64,000 nt of DNA from Strigops habroptila (taxonomy: Eukaryota; Chordata; Aves; Psittaciformes; Psittacidae), in NCBI RefSeq assembly GCF_004027225.2, contig NC_044279.2, forward strand, positions 49,934,744-49,998,743, in the 5' to 3' direction. Below, one piece after another: positions 37,301 to 49,300 of the stretch (position 1 is its first letter; each line of letters opens with the position of its first letter). The notes beneath the pieces are model-generated. The model ran no database searches and was not told the origin of the DNA. It worked only from the letters and a program-made list of their open reading frames with translations. The translations under genes were made by a program, and so were the position numbers.

Positions 37301-40300
37301 CAAGTTTATAAAAAGCTTTTATAAAAAGAGCTGTTTAAAAGAAAACAGACTTGTATTTGTATTTTACAATTGTATGCAAGTTGTAAGATTTTATTGTTTA
37401 TTGTTTTAGGTGTTTAAAGCAGAAAGTGGAGAGAGACTTCTGGAGATAAGTGCCCATGATGATGAAATACTTTGCTGCGCTTTCTCTGCAGATGGTGAAT
37501 TTGTAGCAACTTGTTCTGCTGACAAAAAGGTGAAGGTAAGGAAATGGAGGGCAGATAATTTTTTTTCAAATTAATAATTCTAATTTCAGTTTTAACCAAA
37601 TTAGGCAGAGCAGATTCTTAAGACCGAAGGGGAAGGTGGAAGACCCGGGGAACTACAGACCAGCCAGTCTCACCTCTGTGCCTGGCAAAATCTTGGAACA
37701 GTTTCTCCTGGAAAACATGCTAAGGCACATGAAAAACAACGAGGTGGTTGGTGACAGCCAACATGGCTTCACTAAGGGGAAATCCTGCCTGACCAATTTG
37801 GTGGCCTTCTATGATGGAGCCACGGAACTGATGGACAGCGGCAGAGCAGTCGATGTCATCTACCTGGACTTGTGCAAAGCATTCGACACTGTCCCACATG
37901 ACATCCTTGTCTCTAAATTGGAGAGACATCAATTTGATAGATGGACCACTCGGTGGATAAAAAACTGGCTCGATGGCCGCACGCAAAGAGTTGTGGTAAA
38001 TGGCTCGATGTCCAGTTGGAAACCTGTAACGAGTGGTGTCCCTCAGGGATCGGTGTTGGGACCGGTCCTGTTCAACATCTTTGTCGGTGACATGGACAGT
38101 GGGATTGAGTGCGCCCTCAGCAAGTTTGCCGACGACACCAAGCTGTGTGGTTCGGTTGATAGGCTGGAGGGAAGGGATGCCATCCAGAGGGACCTTGACA
38201 CGCTTGTGAGGTGGGCCGATGCCAACCTTATGAAGTTTAACCAAGCCAAGTGTAAGGTCCTACACCTGGGTCGGGGCAATCCCAGGCACTGCTACAGGCT
38301 GGGCAGAGAAGAGATTCAGAGCAGCCCTGCAGAAAAGGACTTGGGGGTGTTGGTTGATGAGAAGCTTAACATGAGCCGGCAGTGTGCACTTGCAGCCCAG
38401 AAAGCCAACCGTATCCTGGGCTGCATCAAAAGAAGCGTGACCAGCAGGTCAAAGGAGGTGATCCTGCCCCTCTACTCTGCTCTTGTGAGACCCCACTTGG
38501 AGTACTGCTTACAGTTCTGGTGTCCTCAACATAAAAAGGACATGGAGCTGTTGGAGCGAGTCCAGAGGAGGGCCACGAGGATGATAAGAGGGCTGGAGCA
38601 CCTCCCATATGAAGACAGGCTGAGAAAGTTGGGGCTGTTCAGCCTGGAGAAGAGAAGGCTGCGTGGAGACCTCATAGCAGCCTTCCAGTATCTGAAGGGG
38701 GTCTACAAGGATGCTGGGGAGGGACTCTTCCTTAGGGACTGTAGTGGTAGGACAAGGGGTAATGGGTTCAAACTTAAACAGGGGAAGTTTAGATTAGATA
38801 TAAGGAAGAAGTTCTTTACAGTGAGGGTGGTGAAGCACTGGAATGGGTTGCCCAGGGAGGTTGTGGATGCTCCATCCCTGGCGGTGTTCAAGGCCAGGTT
38901 GGACAGAGCCTTGAGCCACATGGTTTAGGGCAAGGTGTCCCTGCCCATGGCAGGGGGGTTGGAACTAGATGATCTTAAGGTCCTTTCCAACCCTTACGAT
39001 TCTATGATTCTATGATTCTATGATTTTTTAACTGTCTTAAATCATAGAATCATAGAATAGTTAGGGTTGGAAAGGACCTTAAGATCATCTAGTTCCAAAT
39101 CCCGTGCCTTGGGCAGGGACACCTCGCACTAAACCATGTCACCAAAGACTCCATCCAGCCTGGCCTTGAACATTGCCAGGGATGGAACATTCGCAACTTC
39201 CTTGTGCAACTCATTCCAGTGCCTCACCACCCTCACTGTAAAGAACTTCTTCCTTATACCGAATCTAAACTTCCCCTGTTTAAATTTGAATCTATTACCC
39301 CTTGTCCTACCACTACAGTCCCTAAGGAAGAGTCCCTCCTCAGCATCCCTATAGACCCCCTTCAGATACTGGAAGGCTGCTGTGAGGTCTCCACGCAGCC
39401 TTCTCTTCTCCAGGCCCAACAGAAAGAGAGATGAAGTAATAGGAAACTTTCTCAGCCTGTCTGCATACGGGAGGTGCTCCAGCCCCCTTATCATCCTCGT
39501 GGCCCTCCTCTGGGCTTGTTCCAACAGTTCCATGTCCTTTTTATGTTGAGGACATCAGAACTGTACACAATACTCCAAGTGAGGTCTCATGAGAGCAGAG
39601 TAGAGGGGCAGGATCACTTCCTTTGACCTGCTGGTCACGCTTCTTTTGATGGAGCCCAGGATACGGTTGGTTTCTGGGCTGTGAGCACACACTGAAGCCG
39701 GCTCATGTTAAGCTTCTCATCAACCAACACCTGCAAGTCCTTCTCTGCAGGTCTGCTCTGAATCTCTTCTCTGCCTAACCTGTAGCAGTACCTGGGATTG
39801 CCCCGACCCAGGTGTAGGGCCCTGCGCTTGTCTTGGTTGAACTTCATAAGGTTGGCACCTCACAAGCGTGTCAAGGTCCCTCTGGATGGCATCCCTTCCC
39901 TCCAGTGTATCAACTGAACCACACAGCTTGGTGTTCTCGGCAAACTTGCTGAGGGCGCACACAATCCCACTGTCCATGTTGCTGACAAAGATGTTGAACA
40001 AGACTGGTCGCAACACTGATCCCTGAGGGACACCACTCCTTACTTGTTTATGACTGGACGTTGAGCCATTGACCACAACTCTGCATGTGGCCATCCAGCC
40101 ATTTCTTTATCCACCGAGTGGTCCATCCATCAAATTGATGTCTCTCCAATTTAGAGACAAGGATGTGGATGATTCGCCATTAACAAATACAAAAGCCCTA
40201 TTTGTTACAAAACATAAAAGATGCTTAATGTTTACATCATGCAGCGTTACAACTTATTTTACTTGTATTAGATGATTCTTTTTAAGTAGAACACAATGTG

Positions 40301-43300
40301 AGTTCAATCCTATCACTAGCATGAGGTGAATGTACCCAAAGTTCTTTTCTCATATTTTTTTTTCCTGTTACACGTGAATTATTTGCAATTTTTAATTCCC
40401 ATTTGTAGGAATTTTATTTCCTATTGTAGCAAAACCTTGGTGAAATTCCAGTATTTATAAAATTCTAATCTGAATTATGCCCTTTCCCCTTGTAACTTAT
40501 TATTTCTAAGTGTAAATATATATGCTTTCCCTTTATTTTGAAAACATTTTTGAGGTGTTACTAAGAATAGTTTAGGGCTTCATTTGTATTTCAGCATAGT
40601 TTACAGATTTATTTTCTTTTTAAATGATGTACTTTAAATATATTTAAAAGTCTTTTTCATCCTTCAATTTTGTCTAGATCTGGAATTCAAGAACAGGCCA
40701 ATGTAGGTGTGTTTATGAAGAACACTCAGAGCAGGTCAATTGCTGCCAGTTCAATAACAGAAGTGGTCAGTATCTTTTAGCCACCTGCTCAAATGACACT
40801 TTCATCAAAGTAAGTAGAAAAGCTTGAGATTGTTCTCGTGCTGCTTATTATAACAGGATAATTGCTGATGTATAAATATATTTAAACACTATAAATTAAT
40901 ATTTTTTTTTAATCAGCCTGGTAGAAGTGAGATAACAACAGATTGAGAGTACTGACTACAGTTCTATAGTCATATTTCTACGAGGCAGAACAAAAGGAGC
41001 GTTTGTGCTCAGCGAAGGAGAATGGGCAATTCCGCTATTGGTAGGGCATGAAGGTGAAGGCTTTGGCAAGACTTTCAGAAGGTGGTATGGGAATGGGAGA
41101 ATATAGGAGTGAAATACCTGATTAAAAACAGCATAAGAAAAATGAAGGCAGAAATTTAGGCTTGAAAACATGAGTAATGTAAAAAACTGCATGCTGAAAG
41201 ATGGGGGGGGGGGGAAAGCATTGTGGGAGCATAACAGCTACATTTTTTCTGTTAAATTGATTTGGCATAGTAAAGAAATGAAGGTGGAAGCCAACAAAAT
41301 AACAGTATCCAAAGCAGGGGGTTTGTCAGGTTAACTACCTGGCACTGTTCAGACTGAAAGGCTGCATCTGAGGGAAGGGGGAAACTGGAATAATGAAGTA
41401 AGACCTAGACTGTGGCAATTGAGAGTGCAATTTCACAGTACAACTAAGCAAATCATATGGTTAACTGGCACTGAAGATGCCCTGGCTGTAAATAAAATAC
41501 TTGGTCTTTGTTGTAGTGCATGTGCTGATCTGCAGTGATATGGTTCAAGGAGCCAGCTCTGCAAATACCTCTGTGTGATGGGAGAAGTTTTCTGCTCATT
41601 CAGTTCCCTGTAGTGGCTTGGTTGCCCAGTTCCAGTGCAAGAGAACCGTTGGGAGTAGACAGCAAGGAGTGAGATTGTTAGTGAGGCAACTGTCACTTCC
41701 AGCTGTAGCTAGGAGGAATAGAGATTTTAGGATTTTAGACAGTGTTTGACACTTTTCCTGAGTAATGAATATCAGGAGCGACGTACGCACAATAATCAAA
41801 AGGGCCTGATTTTTTTTTTTCCCAGAGAACACCATATAAGTGACAGTTCTTGTTTTTAGCTCTCACTTGAACTCTCAAATGTAAGGTCTTTTTTTTTTTT
41901 TTTTTTTTTATAATTATTTTTATATATATGGGAAAAAGGGAAGAAATTTGGGAGTGAAGAAAGAAAGCCTGAGCTATAGACTTAGAAAATTGTGTGTGTG
42001 AGAGGGGTGGTGAGGAGGAGCCTTAAACAAAAAAAACCCCCACATGGAAGTGTTCAAGGCCATGGATGGGTCTTTGAGCAACCTGGTATAGTGGAAGGTG
42101 TCCCTGTCTATGGCAGGAGGGGTTAGAACTAGATGGTCTTTAAGGTTGATTCCAACACAAAGCCATGCTCTGATTCTATGAATCTCCTAACTTTGTTAGT
42201 ATGGATGCAGCAAGAATGATATTCAGACTGGCGAAGACTAACCTGAGAGATTTAATTTTTGTTATTCCGTGTAAGCTACATAATTCTGCACTTTGAAGTT
42301 GAAAGAGAAGAGGCAAGAGGAAGCTTCTTCCTCAGTTTGAGGAAACTTTCAGTAACTTTCTGCTGTTCAAGGGCTTTGCCTGCACTGTACAGGAAGTTTA
42401 GCTATTTGTATGTAATTCTGATGTTAATAGTTTCCATGCGCATTAGCAGATGGAATTGAATTGTAGGGTAGCCCAGGGTATAGCATCAAATCCATGAGGA
42501 TGCGGGTAAAACTAAGAAAAAAAATATTTGAGGTTTTGCTTGTTAGTGGATGATTTTGAGAAGAGCATGAACAGTCTGTCTTTGAATAGTTCATTGATAC
42601 GATGATATTTATATGTTTATTTCTAATGCAGCTTTGGGATTTGAACAAAAAGTATTGTAGAAATACGATGATGGGTCATGAAAATTCTGTCAATCACTGC
42701 AGATTTTCACCAGATGATGAATATGTTGCTAGCTGCTCAACAGATGGAACAGTAAAGGTACAGAGTGTATTTTTAAATCAAGTGTTTGTATTTTGATGAT
42801 GGCTTTGGGTTTGGTTTTTTGGGGGGGGGGGGTGTTTGGTATAAAATGTATAAAAAAGTATGTATAAGAAAACTTTTTGTCTGCATGATCAGCTTTAATG
42901 AATTAAATCCCGAAACAGTTGATTATTGGTCCCATTTTAATGCAACATTTTGAGATGGCTTGTGCAGTACCAGCAAAAAAGTTGGGTGCCCGTAATTGTA
43001 AATAAATCCTAGCTAGTCTCAGCTTTAATCCTTTACTTTTCCCCATTTTACTTTTTTTTCCCTAGTGTACTTTGTTAAGAAAACTGAATGTGTGGGTGTG
43101 AGCCTTGTTTGTTTGTTTGTTTGCTGAAAGTAGTAAGTTTTTAGGTTAATTGAAAGTTCTGTCATCTCTGACAATGAATCATCAGTAAGCATAAAAATTT
43201 AAAGCAATTTCTATGTACCATTTTTCATGTATGTACTAGAAGAGATTTGAGAGGTTTATGTGTTTTTCCTCAGGATGTAAGTATTATTTTTATTGCCTTT

Positions 43301-46300
43301 GTTTGCAACAGAACTATGCTGTTTCAGAATTGCAATTCTTAAAACACTGTTACTTTTCTATATTGTTGCTAAATCAGGAAAGAAGGTTGCTGTAGCTGTT
43401 GTCATTCAGAAGGAAAATTGTAGTGGAGGGAACAGAAATAGTAGATTTTAGACAGGTCTCTCAATGAAATTAAGGTGCAAAGCTAAACATATACCAGATT
43501 TCTTATGGTGAGTGGACTTTTAATAAAGAGTTGCAGAGCGGGTATTATTTTTGTGTTTTATTCTTTTGTTAAGTAGATGTTGAGACAGGATTGTAACTGG
43601 AATGAGGGAACACAGGGAGGGGGTTCTGCTGCAGTGTAAGCCTTTGTTGTTGGGGTTTTGTTTTTGTTTTGGTTTGGGTTTTTTTTTCAGTTTGTTTGTT
43701 TGTGGCGGTTTTTTCTTCTTTTTTTCTAAGCTGTCTGGGTTTGTGAATATTCTAATGCTATTTCTTGACCAGGGAAAGTAGCAAAGGCTTTCTTTTTTGT
43801 ATTCTACCCCCTGCCCCTCTTCTTTCCTAGAAGTGATTGGGAGTTAGCTCTTTGCTGTTGAATTCTGTATGCACATCAGTGAAAAGAGGTTTTGTGTTTT
43901 TCCTTTACTTTTTACTGCAGCTTTGGGGAGTGCGCTCAGCAAATGAACTGAAAAGTATTGAGATAAAAGATTTCTTCAAAAATGCAGATGAGCAACCAGA
44001 TGATGTAGAGGTTTTAGTAAAATGTTGCTCTTGGTCCAGAAATGGTGACATGATTTTGGTGGTAGCCAAAAATAAGCTTTTGGTAAGTACCTCACTTCAA
44101 TAATTTTTTTTGAAGTAGTATATTTCAATTAGATAGAAATTATGATTAAAGATAGAATTCTAGTCCATTAATATGTTTCAGATATAAGGTGCATGATTTC
44201 AAGTGTGTGTAACGTAAAAATATGTGGGCAACAAACTTGTTAACGGAGGAAAATACCTTCTAAATTCAAGAATGAACACTGTTGAACATACAAGCTATTT
44301 GTCTGTAGTGAAGTCATTCAAATTGGGTGCTAACTACTGTGATTCTGTGTTCACAGCTTTTTGGTGTTAAAACATGGGATTTGTTAACGCAAGTCATCAT
44401 GAGTCATCACAGTACAATCCAATACTGTGACTTTTGTCCTGATGATGAGTTAGTAGCAGTTGCTTTGTCTCACTGTTCTGTTGAGGTAAGCGATTGTCTG
44501 CTACAGTATACCAGGAAAGACTACTTGTAACATAAAATGTTACATTTGTCTTCATAGTTTCCTGTATGCAGAGGTAAAACAAACGGTAGCTATTTTAGCA
44601 GGCTTTCAATGTACTCTCTAATTTTCATTTGCTTCTGGTATGTAAAATATAAGTTGGGAAATAGTGATTTAAAGTTACATGTCATTTTGGACAACAGAAC
44701 TCATGTTTATACAAAACCACCAGTCCACTAAATTTATTTAAAGTTACTGTTGTCACTCTAAGGAGTATTGCTTAGAACAAACCAAACTCTCCCATATGCT
44801 TCTACAAGAACGTGGCAACTCACTAAAAAGGAATGAAACAGTTAGATTAACTTTGGGACTAGCGTGGCTTGAGCAAGACTTTACAAGTATTAGTTTCGGG
44901 GTTGGGGATTTTTTTTGTTGCTTGGGTTTTTTGGGGGTTTGCAATCTATGTGGTCAAGTTGAACTTTCATTTTTTATACTGTGAGTGATGATTTTTTTTT
45001 TCTCTTTTTTCTCCTTGTTTTTTAAAATTATAGCAGTCAAAGAGGCTGCTGATTCAATTTACCTGTCCACCGAAATGTGATAAGCAGGCACAATTCATTA
45101 CATCTGATTTCAGAATGAGAAGTAAGAAGATACTAAAAAAATAGTAATAAAGTATACTGCTTCTTGTTTTGCACTGTTTTCCTGTAAATGCATTCTAAGT
45201 CCATTTGAATTCTTCTTTCATATTTTTATTGTAGTTATGGAATATTAAATCTTCATCGAAAGTGGCATATTGCAGGGGACACATGAGCTGGGTTCATTGT
45301 GTGACATTTTCGCCAGATGGATCTTTATTTCTGACATCATCTGATGACCAGACAATACGTGTAAGATGTCATCTTTCTATTATGAAAAATGTGAATTTAT
45401 ATTATCAGATTACGCGTTTACAGAGTTGTTTTTTATAAAAATGTCACGTATAATAGATACATAATATATTCATATTATGTATTTAGTATTTATGTTCATT
45501 TATAGCCAATATAAATTTAGATATTTGTTATAAAATTATTTAGATATACAGTAAAATGAGCTGGCTTTTTTACTTTATTTACTATTTATCTAAATTTACT
45601 GTATATTTATGGGATTTAAGTCCAGTAGCCATTCAAGAGTAATTGTAACCTTCTATTTTGTTTTAGATATTATTTAAATCAGAAATTGCAAAGTTTTTTG
45701 AGTATCCTGGCAGACTTGATATTGCTTTCATTGTTAAATGTATTTGCATGTTAATAGTTAGGATAGTTTTCTATAATTGTAATGCTTCATTAAAACCTGT
45801 GAAAGCAGAAATATAGTTTACAAAAGTGACCTTTCCTTTTCTCCCAAGTGAACACTTATGTTGTTGAAATTTTGAAAGCAATTGAAATACAGAAATCTGT
45901 ATTTGGTATTTTTTGTAATTGGATTTTAACACTCTGCTTTGGATTAGAAAATTTTGGACTTTATAGAAATTAGATTAGAAATGGACTTTATAATAGACTG
46001 TAAATTCAGGGGAGTCTACTAGTCATCCTGGAAAAAATTACTTCTGTTTCATCTGTTGGAATCACTATAGTAATTGCACAACCTTCCCTAGTAAATGAAA
46101 ATAGCAGAAGCATAATTTTCACTAATTTTACAAATCAGCATTACTTGTAAGTTTATAAGTCTTTGGTTTACAAGTAGTCTTACTCAGCAAGTTTTGTATC
46201 TTGTCCTTTAATAAAATTAATGAAATCATTTTTCTTCAACAGATTTGGGAAACAAAGAAGGTGTGCAAGTCTTCTGATGCTGTGCTAAAAAGTGAACTAG

Positions 46301-49300
46301 ATGTTGTATTTCATAATGATGAAGTGATGATTTTGGCAATTTACAATCAGAAGCATTTACAAGTAAGCTGTATTTCTCAATATGTTAATACGTTTGAATT
46401 TTATCTGTGAGTGTCAGTAGGAAATGGAGGAAGCACTGGAAGTACCGCTTGTTTGTGGCTTTCAACACTTGAATTTGTAGCAAATGACTCCTAATGTATG
46501 ATAACGTTTTTATATCTAGAAACTCTGCCTAGTTTAGTAGGCAAAAAATGAAGTTGGAGGGGAAATTTCCACACAGATGTCAAAACTGAAGCTGGATGCA
46601 GAGGAACAGAACTGTTTTCATGACCGGGGAAGCTGTGGACCCTCCAGGTGGCTCAGATGTGCACAGCAATATGTAATGTGTGCAGCATGTATAGACCAGG
46701 TGTTACACAGCGCATGTACATAATGCATCAGAACTACTGTGTAATAGCTGAATCAATCATCTCAAACTGGGAGAATGAAAGTTGTGAGCCCAAATCTGCC
46801 AGTAGCTTTAGGAGAGCTTGGGGTCCTGAATTGTGAAATCTGTAGCAACTACTACTTAATGTTGTAGTCTGGCTCTCATTTGAATTGGTAGACCTGATCT
46901 ATTTATTTATGATTAGTATATTTCTGTTGTAACTTTACTTGCACTGTTTCCTAGGGGAAATGGTACTTAGATTTTCTGCCCTAAATACAATATTCTGACA
47001 TACTGTAGCAATATAGTAATGAGAGAAGACTCCACTGTAGAAATAGATTTTTCACCCTTGGGCAGGAAGAGAAATCGACTGAAAAGACAAATTGCAGTTA
47101 AGCATGTGTACTGTAGTTTAACAATATATGTCTGCTATCACATCTCTAAAAGCATTCTTTTCTTGCATTTGTGGTGTTTTACCATTTGTAATTTGTAATC
47201 TCTCAGAATCGGAGTTCTGGTCACCTTTTGATTTGCAGTATGTTAGTTTTTAAACGCTTCACACTAGTAGCTTTCTAAACTTAATCTTTGGAAATCATTG
47301 TATTCTAAAGACTTCTCTCTTCTCCCTCCTTGCCTCCATTGGGAATTGATTTGAGGGTGATACTGAGTTGAGTTTTGATGTATTATGTGTGCTAGTAAGT
47401 TTAAAGTCATGCTTAGAGGATGCACTTAAAAGATTTTAAGCTCCATTTGGCATGTATTTTATAATCTGGCTGGCAAGGTAAATAAATTTGAGCGTGGAGC
47501 TCACTATATGGCTTTTGAAATTTAGAGTAGTATTTTGTTTCCTCTAGTCAGATAAACTTTAAAAAGTCTTCTAATATTGAGATGAGTTTCCTCTTGCAAA
47601 CTTGTCCTGTTCAGAGAGCATTCTGTGAAGATAGTTGCGCTAACCTTCAAAGCAATTGGTTTATGAAAATAACTGGTCTTTATAATTCAAAGTTTGAAAC
47701 TGGCACACTGTTCTCTTTAACATTCTTAGCTCTATATTTTAATTAAGTTTGAATTTAAAGATATTGTGATAACTTCCTATTTTGCAGCTTATCAATGGAA
47801 ATACAGACAGTGTTGTTATACAGACAGCAGCTCAAGAATCCCCCATTTCCTGCTGTTGCTTAAGCGAAGATCTGAAATTTGCAGCTTTTGGACAGGAGAG
47901 TGGAACAATAAAGGTATTACATCCTAAATTTGAATTTTAAAAAGAGAACACCCTTCTTGGTGCTTTTTTTTTTTAAAAAGAAATGTCACTTGAATAACTT
48001 TGTACAAAAATATTCTTCAACATAATACTTCAAAGTTTTTACATTTGTGAGTGATGTCTAAGTGACAGTAATTTAAAGGTAGTGCTAATAATGTAGCTCT
48101 GAATTTCATTTTACCAAGGACTAAGCTAATATGAATTTTTTGTTGTTCCAGACCATTGACTGAGAATCAAGTCTTCACAATCCTGTGTTATTTAAAAAAT
48201 AATTTGATGTTCTTTTCTTCCTTTTCCTCAAGTATGTAAAATTAATATTAATTATTGCATTCTTCATTCTAAAGGTATTACAGTTGCTGGATGGGAAAGT
48301 TCTGAAGTCCCGAGAGGCCTACAGGACATCTGTGCAGCATTGTCGATTTACATCTGATTATCAGACTCTCATTTCAAGTGCTCATGATTCAGTTATACAG
48401 GTTTGGAAGATACTTAAAAAGATTAAGTTGTAATTTGCAACTTATTTAAAAAGATCTTTTACACTATAGATGATGTAAACTTAGTAAATGACTACTGTAT
48501 TCTCTATTGCTTCATCTTGGGGCAAAAGATTGTAGAAACTGTAGCCTCTATTTATACCTTATGTGATAATGAATATTACACATTTTATATTTTTAATGCT
48601 GTGGATGACAGAAAGGCACCAACTCCTATAAGATGGGGAAAGGAACATTAGTTTTCAAGGTTACTCAACACAGTTCTGATTGCATAAGTAAAGGATCTGA
48701 GATGAGACTCAGAACTGGCTATATGTAGTAGGTCTGTTGGTGGGCTTGCTTACGCTGAAGGAGGTAAAAAAACCTGTGTCACACAGGCTAGTGTGTCTAC
48801 CTAGTCCAGTCCAGTGCTGAATACAGATACTAACTAGAAACGGAATGGTTGCACTAACTCAGTCTCAAATTAATCAGCTCTGCCTCTCAGCAAGGTAGAT
48901 GATAGGCACTGGAGAAGCATTCTAGTGTGTCTATATTAGTAGCATTTTAGTTCACCTCTGGGATGCACTTCTGAAATGAATGTTCTGGTCGTTCATGGTT
49001 ACTGTGCTTTAGTTTGCACTGCAGAGCAGTTACAGGCATACTGAAAGGATTTGTAAACCTAGAGCACGTGCTCCAGCTACTAATGAGCATTCAGTGCACA
49101 CAGCCAAGTTTGAGCTGTTTTAAGTAAAACCTCCAAAATATGTGTGGGTGCTGGTTCTCAGTGCTGTTTTGCTCATAAAATCCGTTCCAACGTCAGTGTT
49201 CTACCTACTCGCTGATATACATCCAACCTAAGCAGCACCGAACTGAAGCTAGCATAAGTGCCACCGCTGTGGTCAGTTAAGTACTACAGGCAGCTCATCA

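Noticed and set aside
37636-38928. The longest frame in the window as a host protein
   Set aside because: It is CR1 reverse transcriptase, with FADD motif and CR1 3' tail; it is a transposon in an intron.
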